Source: Myxococcus flavus
Lineage (GTDB): Bacteria; Myxococcota; Myxococcia; Myxococcales; Myxococcaceae
Reading direction: 5' to 3'
DNA length: 64,000 bases
NCBI RefSeq assembly: GCF_050038885.1
Contig: NZ_CP143624.1
Coordinates: forward strand, 8,370,001 to 8,434,000
Each line of letters starts with the position of its first letter. The first letter of the stretch is position 1. Below are positions 1 through 8,525 of the stretch, piece by piece. Both the position numbers and the translations under genes were made by a program. The notes below the pieces were generated by a model, which did no database searches, had not been told where the DNA came from, and saw only the letters and a program-made list of their open reading frames with translations.

Positions 1-814
1 CTGAGCGTCTGCGCAGGGTGGTACGCGCCAGTCCCGAGAAGGCGGGCTGGGCCAGCCATGGCTGGACGGTGCCGCTGCTGTGCACCCACCTGAAGCGCAA
101 GGGTTTCGAGGTGTCAGCCCGCACGCTGCGCCGACGGTTGCATGAGGCGGGCCTGGCGTGGAAGCGGCCGCGGTACGTGTATGCGACGGCGGCGCCTCAC
201 CCGGGGCAGAAAAAGGGGGCCTTGTTCGCCGTCTGAAGCGGCTCAAGCGCCAGTGGCCCCGGGCGGTGCTGCTTGTCATGGACAGCACGCTGCTGCGCTG
301 GTTTCCACCGCTGCGCGCGATGTGGACTCCGGTAGGCGAGCAGGCGTTGGTGAAAATTACCGGCGAGAATGCCAAGCGCACGCTGTGGGGCGCCATCAAT
401 CCACGCACCGGCAGGCGCGTCGTCATGGCGACCCGGCGCGGCAGGCAGGAGGACTTCATGGCCTTCCTGCGTGCACTGCGCGCTGCCTACCCCGGTCGCT
501 CACTGCTGCTGGTGCTCGACAGGGCCAGCTGTCACACCGCCCAGAAGTCTCAGCGGCTCGCCGCTCGTCTCGGTATCCACCTGGTGCTGCTGCCCAAGCA
601 GCGCTCGGAGCTCAACTGCATGGACCACCTTTGGCGTCCGCTCAAGCAGCACGTGTCGGCCAATCGGCAGTACCCTACGGTGGAGCAGCACGTCGACGCC
701 GCCATCGAGTGGGTGCTAGCCCTCTCGCCCCAGGACGCCCTCCGCAAGGCAGGCTGCCTCGCCGAGGGCTTCTGGCTGCGCGATTTGTTAGAGAACTTCT
801 GGCGACCTACTTAG
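1..814 (+). mobile_element. IS630-type insertion sequence, right-hand part (left end outside window)
   Basis: The transposase reading frames run in from before base 1, so the left end and left terminal repeat are not visible. The transposase stop at 812-814 lies only 21 bases before the stop codon of the convergent amidotransferase gene (836), so the right terminal repeat must sit in or very near 815-840, perhaps overlapping the 3' end of that gene. I could not define the terminal inverted repeat or the TA target duplication because only one end is present. The assignment rests on the transposase. Confidence 0.75.
3..814 (+). CDS. IS630 family transposase, 5' partial, read through a -1 frameshift
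   Basis: The first frame (open from base 3 to the stop at 234-236) carries a helix-turn-helix DNA-binding region. The second frame (usable from about 158 to 814) carries the DDE catalytic domain. They overlap and differ by -1, and an A5-G5 run at 210-219 (codons AAA AAG GGG in the first frame) is a plausible slippage site, as in many IS630 elements. Acidic residues are visible in VMDSTLL, VLDRASC and CMDHLWR. The last two are separated by 34 residues, the DD34D spacing of the IS630/Tc1 group. The frame change could be programmed or could be an inactivating mutation; the overlap and slippery run favour programmed. The N-terminus lies outside the window. Confidence 0.8.
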
Positions 815-835
815 GAAGCCTGGGCCCCACGGGAA

Positions 836-1537
836 TCAGCGGCCCACTGCCGCGCGCGCGAAGTGGTGCGCGAGGCGGTGGAGCAGCTCGGTGTTGTCGG
901 CCTCGGCGGCCTTCAGCCTGGGGAGCTGCGCCTTCAGCTCCTGGAGGCTCTTTTCCCGCTGCTGGAGGTCGTCCGCTTCCAGGTCGTACCACCGCCCCAG
1001 CTCCGTGGCGGTCAGCTCCAGGTGGAACTGGAAGCCGTAGGACGGGCCCAGCCGGAAGGCCTGCTGGGTGTAGCGGTCCGTGGACGCCAGCAGCGTCGCG
1101 TCAGGCACGGGCGCATGGGTGTCACCATGCCAGTGCGCCACCACCGTGCGAGGCCGGGCAGCGGAGAGCACCGGGTCCTGCTGCGCGGCGGGCGTCCAGC
1201 GCACGGGGCCCACGCCCACCTCGAAGCCATTCTTCCCCGGGAACACGTCCGCGCCCGCCGCCGCCGCGAGCAGCTGCGCGCCCAGGCAGATGCCCAGGCA
1301 CGGGCGCTCATAGGCGAGCCGATCCATCAGGATGCCAAGCTCCTCGCGGAGGAAGGGATGCTGGTCCGACTCATAGACGGCCATGCGGCCCCCCATGACG
1401 ACGAGCAGCTCCGCGTCCACGTCCTCCCGGCGTACCGTCCGGAAGCGATGCACCAGCGAGAACCCCGCCGCCTGCAACACCGGCCCCAGCAGGCCGGGCC
1501 CCTCGTGCTCCTCGTGCTGGAACACCACCGCGCGCAT
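836..1537 (-). CDS. class I glutamine amidotransferase (GMP-synthase-like GATase domain)
   Basis: A 233-residue single-domain class I glutamine amidotransferase. The nucleophile elbow reads GICLGAQ (catalytic Cys) and the His-Glu pair is in FQFHLEL. Stand-alone proteins of this type hydrolyse glutamine for an unknown acceptor or act on gamma-glutamyl compounds; the substrate cannot be told from sequence. A GTG at 1546 would lengthen the frame by three codons but lies inside the ribosome-binding sequence GGGAGGTG, so the ATG at 1537 is the better start. The last 30 residues are rich in Leu, Glu and Arg and probably helical. The gene converges on the IS630 element. Confidence 0.82.
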   Translation of the reverse strand: MRAVVFQHEEHEGPGLLGPVLQAAGFSLVHRFRTVRREDVDAELLVVMGGRMAVYESDQHPFLREELGILMDRLAYERPCLGICLGAQLLAAAAGADVFPGKNGFEVGVGPVRWTPAAQQDPVLSAARPRTVVAHWHGDTHAPVPDATLLASTDRYTQQAFRLGPSYGFQFHLELTATELGRWYDLEADDLQQREKSLQELKAQLPRLKAAEADNTELLHRLAHHFARAAVGR

Positions 1538-1602
1538 CGACGTCACCTCCCGAACAGCGGGGCACCTCCCCGCCGTCCCAATCGTATGCGCACGACCTGC
1601 GG

Positions 1603-1796
1603 TTGTTGAGGCAGGTTCCTACCTGCGGCCCATCGTCCTTCCCGCCCAACGGGGCGCGGACGCGGTCCCCGTCGCGGGTGCCGCCGGGCCCATACTTGCT
1701 GAACGCAGAGTCCTTCCCGGACGACGGGTTGCGGGCGCAGTTCACGTCACGGGTGCCGTCGGGCACACACTTGCTGAAGGTGGCGCCCGCGCAGCG
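1603..1796 (-). repeat. degenerate 75-bp tandem repeat downstream of the DUF1592 gene, coding-like on the minus strand
   Basis: Two similar units start at 1678 and 1753 (shared core GTGCCG.CGGGC....ACTTGCTGAA), and GTCCTTCCCG recurs at 1635 and 1710, all exactly 75 bases apart. On the minus strand the frame is the same as that of the upstream DUF1592 gene and stays open beyond its TAG stop (1797-1799). It encodes about 25-residue units with a pattern like VPDGTRD..CARNP.SGKDSAFSK, and most codons end in G or C. This may be a lost C-terminal extension, a remnant of a Cys-containing repeat protein, or chance. No ribosome-binding site for an independent gene was seen. Confidence 0.45.
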
Positions 1797-3836
1797 CTAC
1801 TCGGCGGAGGGCACCGGACAGCGGTGACGGAAGCTGTCGCTGAGTGCCACGGCCACCAGCAGCTCGGGGAGCCGGTGGCCTTTCTCCGCGAAGCGAGTGT
1901 CCACGTACCGCACGGTGGCCTCGTCGGCGTCCGTCAGCGCGCGCCCCAGACCGTAGGCCAGCGCCTGGCGCGTCATGCACGTCGCGAAGGCGGGGTCGCT
2001 CTTGAGGATGCCCGCCAGCTCGCGCGGGCCCTGGAAGGCCACGCCCTTGAAGCTGCCCGAGGCGTCCACCGGCGAGCCGTTGTCCAGCTCCCGCCAGGCG
2101 CCGGCCGCGTTGTAGTTCTCCAGACCGAAGCCGATGGGGTCCAGCAGGTCGTGGCAGCTCGAGCAGGCCGGGTTGGCCCGGTGCATCTCCGTAATCTGTC
2201 GCAGCGTGGCGCCGGGGGGCACCTGCGTGGGGAGCGCCTCCACGCCTGGAGGTGGCGGGGGCGGCTCCTGGCACAGCAGCTTCCCCAGCACCCACTTCCC
2301 CCGGAGCACTGGTGAGGTGCGCGTCGCCAGCGACGCCTGCGCCAGCACACCGGCCTGGCCCAGCACGCCGCCGCGGCGGCCATCCCCCGTGCTCACGCGC
2401 GTCACCGTCGTGGAGCCCGGCCGCGGCAGCCCGTAGTAGTCCGCGAGCCGGTCATTCACATAGGTGAAGTCCGCGTCCAGCATCTCCAGCGCGCTGCGGT
2501 CCTCCTTGAGGAAGGCGCGGAAGAAGCTCTCTCCTTCCTCGCGCATGGCGCGCTTGAGGTCCGAGTCCACGCCGGGGAACAGCTGCGGGTCCGCGGTGAT
2601 GCCGTCCACCTTGCGCAGCCCCAGCCACTGGCCGGCGAAGTTCTGCACCAGCGCCTCGGCCCGGTCATCCGCGAGCATCCGGCGAACCTGTGCCTCCAGC
2701 ACCTCCGGATCGCTCAGGCGCCCCGCGTCCGCCAGCGCCGTCAGCTCCGCGTCGGGCTGGCTGCTCCAGAGGAAGTACGACAGGCGTGAGGCGAGCTCGC
2801 GCGGAGCCAGCTCGCTCTTCCCCTGCCCCGGCGCCTGCGTCTCCACGACCTGGAAGAGGAAGTGCGGCGACAGCAGCACCGAGCGCAGCGCGAACTTCGC
2901 AGCCAGCTCGAAGCCGTCACCGGACTCGCGCACGAGCGAATACACGCTCATCAGCTCCGCGACCTCCTCTGGCTTCGCGGGACGGCGCCAGGCGCGCGTC
3001 GCTAGCGACTCCACCATCTGGCGCGCGCAGGGCTCCTCTCCCACCACGGCCGGGTCGCAGACGCGCAGGTGGCGCTCGGTCGCGACGGACGTGGGCACCA
3101 GGGAGCGGACCTCCAGCCAGTCCAGCAGCAGGTTGCGGTCCGTGGACGTCTCCGGGTCATACGTATCGTTGGTGAAGCGCACGGCGAAGCGCTTCGCGCC
3201 GGGCGCGTCCACCCGCACCTGCCGCGAGTACACCGTGGGGCTGGTGGCGGGCACGTCGAACGACGCCACCACGACGCCATCCAGGAGCCACTGCATCTTC
3301 ACTGGCTCGGGCGGTGCCTGCGTGCCCCAGGCGCGCACGGACAGCTCGTACTCGCCCGCCTGCGCGAAGGTGAAGGTGGCGGTGAGGTCGCCGTTGGACC
3401 AGAGGTTCCAGACGGTGCCGTTCTGCTCGCTGCCGCCGGTGGTGGCGCTCGCGGACTCGGCTTCGATGCGCACCGTGCCGCCGCCGGAGCTGGCGGCACC
3501 GTCACGGGCCCAGGCCTGGTCGATGAGCCGGCCCGCGGTGGCCTCGTAGGCCTCCACCAGCGCGGGAGAGACGCCCAGCAGGCTCGCCTCGTTGTCGAAG
3601 CCGTGCCCGGTGGGGTCCGCCGGGAAGGTGGTGGCCGGACGGCTCGTCTCGCCCAGCAGGTCGCGCACGGTGTTGTCGTACTCCGTGCGGTTCAGTCGGC
3701 GCAGTGAATGAGCCCCGTCCGAGCAGTGCTGCGCGGCGACGACGGGCTTGGGGTCCTGGATGCGCGCGACAGGCAGCTCGTCCGAGCACGCGGTCAGCAG
3801 CAGGGGCACGCCGAAGAGAATCGAACGCGTCTTCAT
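1797..3836 (-). CDS. DUF1587/DUF1595/DUF1592/DUF1588/DUF1585 multidomain lipoprotein
   Basis: A 679-residue secreted protein with a lipoprotein signal (lipobox LTAC, Cys about residue 17). Domain order: DUF1587 (about 38-100, with HSLRRLNRTEYDNTVRDLLG), a beta-rich carbohydrate-binding-like insert (about 110-215, starting at VRIEAES), then DUF1595, DUF1592, DUF1588 and DUF1585. DUF1588 holds one CxxCH motif (CSSCH), a possible haem c site. Such proteins are common in Planctomycetes and Myxococcota and are usually paired with DUF1552 proteins; their function is unproven, with polysaccharide breakdown or periplasmic redox chemistry suggested. The ATG at 3836 follows GGAGGGACACC; the longer open frame upstream lies inside the DUF1552 gene. 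It is 13 bases downstream of that gene, as an operon. Confidence 0.85.
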   Translation of the reverse strand: MKTRSILFGVPLLLTACSDELPVARIQDPKPVVAAQHCSDGAHSLRRLNRTEYDNTVRDLLGETSRPATTFPADPTGHGFDNEASLLGVSPALVEAYEATAGRLIDQAWARDGAASSGGGTVRIEAESASATTGGSEQNGTVWNLWSNGDLTATFTFAQAGEYELSVRAWGTQAPPEPVKMQWLLDGVVVASFDVPATSPTVYSRQVRVDAPGAKRFAVRFTNDTYDPETSTDRNLLLDWLEVRSLVPTSVATERHLRVCDPAVVGEEPCARQMVESLATRAWRRPAKPEEVAELMSVYSLVRESGDGFELAAKFALRSVLLSPHFLFQVVETQAPGQGKSELAPRELASRLSYFLWSSQPDAELTALADAGRLSDPEVLEAQVRRMLADDRAEALVQNFAGQWLGLRKVDGITADPQLFPGVDSDLKRAMREEGESFFRAFLKEDRSALEMLDADFTYVNDRLADYYGLPRPGSTTVTRVSTGDGRRGGVLGQAGVLAQASLATRTSPVLRGKWVLGKLLCQEPPPPPPGVEALPTQVPPGATLRQITEMHRANPACSSCHDLLDPIGFGLENYNAAGAWRELDNGSPVDASGSFKGVAFQGPRELAGILKSDPAFATCMTRQALAYGLGRALTDADEATVRYVDTRFAEKGHRLPELLVAVALSDSFRHRCPVPSAE

Positions 3837-3849
3837 GGTGTCCCTCCGC

Positions 3850-5244
3850 TCACGCCAGTCCGGACAGGGGCCCCTGCGCCAGCGGACCGAAGTTGCCCCG
3901 AGGAATCTCGAAGGCCTGGAGGATGGACAGCAGGACGTCGCCGCAGCGCTTGCCCTGCGCCCGCATGTGCCGGCCCGGCCGGATGGCGCCGCCCGCGCGG
4001 CCCGCGAGCAGCACGGGCATGTCGTAGTGGTTGTGCCAGTCGCTGTGGGAGATGTCGCTCGAGTAGAAGACGGCCACGTTGTCCAGCAGCGCACCCTCCC
4101 CCTCCGGCACCGCCTTCAGCCGCTGCACCAGGTGCGCGAAGCGGGACACCTGCCACCGGTCAATCTCCACCTTGGCCGCCAGCTTGACCGGATCGTTCCC
4201 GTGGTGGGACGCGTCGCCGTGGTGCGAGAAGGCCCGCCCGTTGACGGTGAACATCATCGGGCTGACACACATGCCGAGCATCAGCGTGGCGACGCGGGTG
4301 GCGTCGCACTCGAAGGCCTTCACGATGAGGTCGCACATCAGGTCGGCGTAGGCCGTGGCATCCATGGGGATGCCCACCGGCCTCGCGCCCGTGGCGCACG
4401 CGAGCGGCGGTGCGCCCTGCTCCGCCTTCTGGATGGCCAGCTCGAGCTCGCGGATGCCCGTGAGGTACTCGTCGAGCCGGAGCTTGTCCGCCTGGCCCAG
4501 CTTCGTCTGGAGCGCCTTCGCCTGTGACGTCATCCGGTCGAGCACGCTGCGGCGGTACATCCAGACGCGCCGCTCCTGCTCGGTGGGGCCCTCCGCCTGG
4601 AGTGAGCCGAAGAGCCGGTCGAAGAGGACGCGCGGGTTGTAGGTGTTGGGCAGCCGCTGGCCGCGGGAGAAGGTGACCCGGCAGTGGTCACCGCCGCTGC
4701 AGTGGTCCTGCGTGTCGTCGTACGAGGACGTCTTCGGGTCGATGAACCCGTCGCCATTCTCGTCGCGGTAGCCCGGGTTGTAGTAGCCGTTGTTCTCCAC
4801 GCTCAGCGTGAGCGAGGGCACGCGCACCTGCGAGGACGTGGCCCGCGCAATCACCTGGTCGATGGAGTCCGTGGTGCCCGGGACGATGTGCTCGGAGGCG
4901 GTGAGCATCATCCAGAAGCCGCCCTCGTGCGTCTGTTGATAGTAGTCCCACGAGCCGAGCCGCAGGCCGCTCAGCACCAGGACGTCGTCCTTCACCGGGG
5001 CCAGCGGCGACAGCGTGGGCGTCAGCGCGTAGTTCGCGCCCTCGGTGGTGGGGAACCACTGGTCCGGGACGACGCCCGCGGAGTGGAAGATGCCCACGAA
5101 GCGCAGGGGCGGCTTTGTCCCGGCGGCCTGCGCACGGGCCATGGAGGGCGCCATGGCCTCCAGCCAGGGCAAGGCGAGCGCCGCACCCGCGGCACCCCGC
5201 AGCAGGGTGCGTCGCGAAAGCTCCCAGGGTTTCATTTTCGGCAC
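3850..5244 (-). CDS. DUF1552 domain protein with Tat signal
   Basis: A 464-residue protein whose N-terminus has a twin-arginine signal (SRRTLLRG followed by a hydrophobic Ala/Leu stretch and an AQA cleavage region near residue 40), so it is exported folded. The rest is a DUF1552 domain, starting RFVGIFHSAGVVPDQWFP. DUF1552 proteins resemble sulfatase/alkaline-phosphatase-fold DUF1501 proteins and are nearly always encoded next to DUF1592 proteins. The GTG at 5244 is chosen over the ATG at 5235 because GAGG sits six bases before the GTG. It is the first gene of a two-gene unit with the DUF1592 lipoprotein. Confidence 0.85.
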   Translation of the reverse strand: MPKMKPWELSRRTLLRGAAGAALALPWLEAMAPSMARAQAAGTKPPLRFVGIFHSAGVVPDQWFPTTEGANYALTPTLSPLAPVKDDVLVLSGLRLGSWDYYQQTHEGGFWMMLTASEHIVPGTTDSIDQVIARATSSQVRVPSLTLSVENNGYYNPGYRDENGDGFIDPKTSSYDDTQDHCSGGDHCRVTFSRGQRLPNTYNPRVLFDRLFGSLQAEGPTEQERRVWMYRRSVLDRMTSQAKALQTKLGQADKLRLDEYLTGIRELELAIQKAEQGAPPLACATGARPVGIPMDATAYADLMCDLIVKAFECDATRVATLMLGMCVSPMMFTVNGRAFSHHGDASHHGNDPVKLAAKVEIDRWQVSRFAHLVQRLKAVPEGEGALLDNVAVFYSSDISHSDWHNHYDMPVLLAGRAGGAIRPGRHMRAQGKRCGDVLLSILQAFEIPRGNFGPLAQGPLSGLA

Positions 5245-5366
5245 GGGGGTCCTCGGGGGTCTGAGCCGGTGCCGTGCTCAGCAACGAGGGTGCCATGGCC
5301 GAAAAGCGCCAGGAATTTCGAAGAGTTGCAACCCTCGTGGACTCCCGAGAGCCGCAGGGGGGGCCC

Positions 5367-5390
5367 CACCCCACACCCGGGTGTGGGGTG
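5367..5390. promoter_or_regulatory. 24-bp perfect palindrome between tesB and the DUF1552 gene
   Basis: A perfect 12+12 base palindrome (half-site CACCCCACACCC) with no central loop lies 13 bases after the tesB stop and 123 bases before the DUF1552 start. It could form the stem of a terminator for tesB (minus strand), although no T-run follows, or be an operator for the DUF1552/DUF1592 unit, whose promoter should lie just beyond it. The sequence does not decide between these. Confidence 0.5.
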
Positions 5391-5403
5391 TCGACCCCGA
5401 GTC

Positions 5404-6273
5404 TCAGGATTTGGGCTTCTTGATGCGGAGCAACCCCTCCTGGGCCACCGAGGCCACGAGCCGGCCGTCCCGCGTGTAGACACTGCCGCGCGAGAGCCCG
5501 CGCGCGTTGCCGGCCCAGGGGCTGTCCATGGAGTACAGCAGCCAGTCGCCCACCTTCAGGTCTCCGTGGAACCAGAGGGCGTGGTCCAGGCTGGCGCCCA
5601 GGATGTGGGGCTGGAAGAAGCTGGCGCCGTGGGGCTGGAGCGCGGTGCTGATGAGGTTGAAGTCGGACGCGTAGGCCAGCACGTACCGGTGCACCTGCGG
5701 GTCCTCCGGCAGGTCGCCGTTGGCGCGGAACCATACGTGCTTGATGGGCTCCTTCGCCTCCGGCTTGAACGGGTCCACCGGGGCCACGGGCCGGATTTCA
5801 ATGGGCTTGTCGCCAAGGAACTTCTCGCGGAGCGCCGGGGGGATGCGGTCCGCCAGGCGGCCGAGCAGCTCCTGTTCGGAGGGCAGCCCTTCGGGGCCGG
5901 GGACCTCGGGCATGGGGGCCTGGTGGGCGAAGCCGGACTCGTCCCCGTGGAAGGAGGCAATCATCGTGAGGATGGGCTCGCCCTTCTGGATGGCGACGAC
6001 GCGGCGGGTGGTGATGCTGCCGCCATCCCGCACCCGGTCCACGGTGTAGACCACGGGAAGGGACGCGTCTCCCGGCCGCAGGAAGTACCCGTGCAGCGAG
6101 TGGACGTGGCGCTCGGGAGGCACCGTCTGGCTGCCCGCGGAGAGCGCCTGCCCCAGCACCTGCCCGCCGAAGAGCTGGCGGAACCCCAGGTCCTGGCTCC
6201 TGCCGCGAAACAGGTTCTCCTCGATTTTCTCCAGTTTCAAGAGCTCCAACAGCTCGTTCAGGACTCGGCTCAT
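5404..6273 (-). CDS. tesB: acyl-CoA thioesterase II (TesB)
   Basis: A 289-residue double-hotdog thioesterase that hydrolyses acyl-CoA to free fatty acid and CoA in the cytoplasm. Length and layout match TesB: N-terminal hotdog starting LFRGRSQDLGFRQLFGGQVLGQAL, and C-terminal hotdog with the expected catalytic Asp (YASDFNLI) and Gln (VASVAQEGLLR), with SLDHALWFH between. The ATG at 6273 follows a G-rich stretch (GAGGGGC). The gene is monocistronic and divergent from the bile-acid-symporter-family gene. The 264-base gap 6274-6537 must carry both promoters, but I could not name -35/-10 elements there. Confidence 0.9.
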   Translation of the reverse strand: MSRVLNELLELLKLEKIEENLFRGRSQDLGFRQLFGGQVLGQALSAGSQTVPPERHVHSLHGYFLRPGDASLPVVYTVDRVRDGGSITTRRVVAIQKGEPILTMIASFHGDESGFAHQAPMPEVPGPEGLPSEQELLGRLADRIPPALREKFLGDKPIEIRPVAPVDPFKPEAKEPIKHVWFRANGDLPEDPQVHRYVLAYASDFNLISTALQPHGASFFQPHILGASLDHALWFHGDLKVGDWLLYSMDSPWAGNARGLSRGSVYTRDGRLVASVAQEGLLRIKKPKS

Positions 6274-6537
6274 GCCCCTCTCCTAATCGAGCCGGGCACC
6301 GCTGTCTCGGGCGCCGAGCGGCGCCGGGGCGTCCGCTACCAGACACCGGCCGTGGCTCCCGCCCCCATGTTTCACTCGCCGAATACACGTCTCATGCGCC
6401 GCGCCGCAGCGCGGCAATGACATACGGCGTCATGGGTCACCCATTGACCAGGCAACCTTTTGGAGCGGGGACCTTGAAGCAGCCTGCCCTCCTGCGCGAC
6501 GCTCCTGCTCAACGTCGGACACTCCACTGGGGGGCGA

Positions 6538-7461
6538 ATGCAGTCGAATGTATTCACGGCGGTCCTCATGCCGCTGGCGCTCGCGGTCATCATGCTCGGG
6601 CTCGGCCTGGCGCTGACGCTGGCGGACTTCAAACGCGTCATTGTCTATCCGCGCGCCATCCTCGTCGGGCTCGTCTGTCAGATGTTGCTGCTGCCCGTCG
6701 CGTGCGCGTTCATTGCCCACGCCTTCGGGCTGCCGCCGGAGCTGGCGGTGGGCTTGATGCTGCTGGCGGCCTCTCCCGGCGGCGCCACGGCGAACCTCTT
6801 CAGCCACCTGGCGCGCGGGGACGTGGCGCTCAACATCACGCTGACGGCGGTGAACAGCGCGCTGTCGCTGGTCACCCTGCCCCTCATCATCAACCTGTCG
6901 CTCACGCACTTCATGGATGACGCCCGCGCGGTGCCCATGCAGTTCGCGAAGGTGGTGCAGGTGGTGCTCATCGTGCTGGTACCCGTGAGCGTGGGTATGT
7001 TCATCCGCTCGCGGAGCGCGGCGCTGGCGCAGCGGATGGACAAGCCCATTCGCGTGCTGTCCACGGCGTTCCTGGTCGCGGTGATTGCCGCGTCTGTCTA
7101 CACGGAGCGCGAGAACGCCCTCGGCTTCTTCCGGCAGGTGGGCCCGGCGGCGCTGGCGTTCAACCTGGTCAGCCTGGCGGTGGGCTACTTCGTGCCCCTC
7201 CTGCTGCGGCTGCCCCGGCGGCAGGCGGTGGCCATTGGCATGGAGATCGGCATCCACAACGGGATGCTGGCCATCGCCATCGCGCTCAGCCCCACCCTGC
7301 TGGCGAACTCCACCATGGCCATTCCGCCGGCCATCTACAGCCTCATCATGTACTTCACCGCGGCGGCCTTCGGCTTCTACGTCAGCCGGCGCCGCGAGGA
7401 CGACCCGCCTCCCTCCGCCGTCCCCCACACCCCCACGTCCCTCTCCGAGAAGGTGTCTTGA
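6538..7461 (+). CDS. bile acid:sodium symporter family (BASS/SBF) transporter
   Basis: A 307-residue inner-membrane protein with about ten hydrophobic segments and family signatures: ASPGGATANLFSHLARGD in the first half and GMEIGIHNGMLAIAIAL in the second, which surround the Na+-binding crossover region. BASS proteins carry Na+-coupled organic acids, such as bile acids, pyruvate or other carboxylates; the substrate here is unknown. The ATG follows a run of G residues. The stop codon overlaps the start of the next gene by one base (TGATG), so the two are translationally coupled. Confidence 0.85.
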   Translation: MQSNVFTAVLMPLALAVIMLGLGLALTLADFKRVIVYPRAILVGLVCQMLLLPVACAFIAHAFGLPPELAVGLMLLAASPGGATANLFSHLARGDVALNITLTAVNSALSLVTLPLIINLSLTHFMDDARAVPMQFAKVVQVVLIVLVPVSVGMFIRSRSAALAQRMDKPIRVLSTAFLVAVIAASVYTERENALGFFRQVGPAALAFNLVSLAVGYFVPLLLRLPRRQAVAIGMEIGIHNGMLAIAIALSPTLLANSTMAIPPAIYSLIMYFTAAAFGFYVSRRREDDPPPSAVPHTPTSLSEKVS

Positions 7462-8444
7462 TGACGCTGCGCCGACCGCTGTGCGCGTGGTCGCTGTCGC
7501 TCTGCCTGGGGCTCGCCGCGCCCGCCCTGGCCCAGGAGGAGCGGTCCGCCGTGCCAGAGACGCCGCAGACCGTGGCCGACCCCACGGACACGCCGAACGC
7601 GCCCTCGCTGCCGGCCCTGGGGCCGGACGTGCGGCTCTACGTCACCTCGTTCAACGTGGTCCGCTGGAACCCGCTGGGCCTGGAGTCGCAGAACCGCCTC
7701 CTGCTGCAGAAGCGCATGTTCGACGGCGACTCCATCCTGACGCGGGACAACTTCATCAACGGCGGCCTGTCCTTCAAGGCCAACCCCGCGAACCTCAAGC
7801 TGGGCCCCACGGTGGAGTTCCAGCCCCTGGCCATCCTCAACCTGCGGGCCACCTACGAGTTCGTCCAGTTCATGGGGACCATGGGGTTCCTCCAGTCGTA
7901 CACCGACCCCAGGGCTGACTTCTCGGACGACGCGCGCGACCTCACGGATGAGCTCGCGTACAGCACCTCGGGCCACCACTACATCGTGGAGCCCACGCTC
8001 CAGGCGAAGTTCGGCTCCATCGTGGTGCGCGCCAAGGCGTCCATCGAGTACTGGAACATGGACCTGCGGGAAGGCAGCGGCGCGACGTTCTATGATCCGC
8101 TGCTCGACAGCCTCATCCCCGCGCGGGGCTGGGTCTTCACCAACGACAGCGACCTGCTGCTCCTGGCGACGCCGCGGCTCACCATGGGCGCCCGCTTCAG
8201 CGCCGTGTGGCCGCGCTACACCGACGCGATGGGCGCCGGGGCGGCGTCGGTCGACAACAGCCACATGCGCGTGGGGCCCCTGGTGGCCTATTCCCTGTCG
8301 ACCCGGGAGTTCACCACCTTCAGCAAGCCCACGGTCATCCTCCAGCTGGCGTGGTACCTGAAGCACCCGAACCGGATGGGCGCGATGCCCTACATGATCG
8401 CGGGCTTCGCCTTCACGTCGGACCTGCTCGGCGGCCAGAAGTAA
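7461..8444 (+). CDS. putative outer-membrane (beta-barrel-like) exported protein
   Basis: A 327-residue protein with a clear Sec signal (hydrophobic LCAWSLSLCLGLAAPALA, AxA cleavage near residue 25), then a Pro/Thr-rich linker and alternating polar/hydrophobic strands (for example IVVRAKASIEYWNM, TPRLTMGARFSAVW, GPLVAYSLS). This suggests a beta-barrel or other outer-membrane fold. I do not recognise the family. The ATG at 7461 is used rather than the TTG one codon earlier because it overlaps the transporter stop. The coupling suggests the protein assists entry of the transporter's substrate across the outer membrane, which is inference only. Confidence 0.65.
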   Translation: MTLRRPLCAWSLSLCLGLAAPALAQEERSAVPETPQTVADPTDTPNAPSLPALGPDVRLYVTSFNVVRWNPLGLESQNRLLLQKRMFDGDSILTRDNFINGGLSFKANPANLKLGPTVEFQPLAILNLRATYEFVQFMGTMGFLQSYTDPRADFSDDARDLTDELAYSTSGHHYIVEPTLQAKFGSIVVRAKASIEYWNMDLREGSGATFYDPLLDSLIPARGWVFTNDSDLLLLATPRLTMGARFSAVWPRYTDAMGAGAASVDNSHMRVGPLVAYSLSTREFTTFSKPTVILQLAWYLKHPNRMGAMPYMIAGFAFTSDLLGGQK

Positions 8445-8447
8445 GCG

Positions 8448-8483
8448 CTCGCCGGGCCCCCGGGATTCAGGGTGCCCGGCGAG
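8448..8483 (+). terminator. hairpin terminator candidate between convergent genes
   Basis: A perfect 10-base inverted repeat (CTCGCCGGGC at 8448-8457 and GCCCGGCGAG at 8474-8483) with a 16-base loop starts just after the outer-membrane protein stop, between convergent genes. There is no T-run, as is common in high-GC genomes. It could act in both directions. Confidence 0.5.
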
Positions 8484-8525
8484 GAAGCGGTGGCGGGCAC
8501 GCGCGTCCGCGCCCGCCCACCGGCA

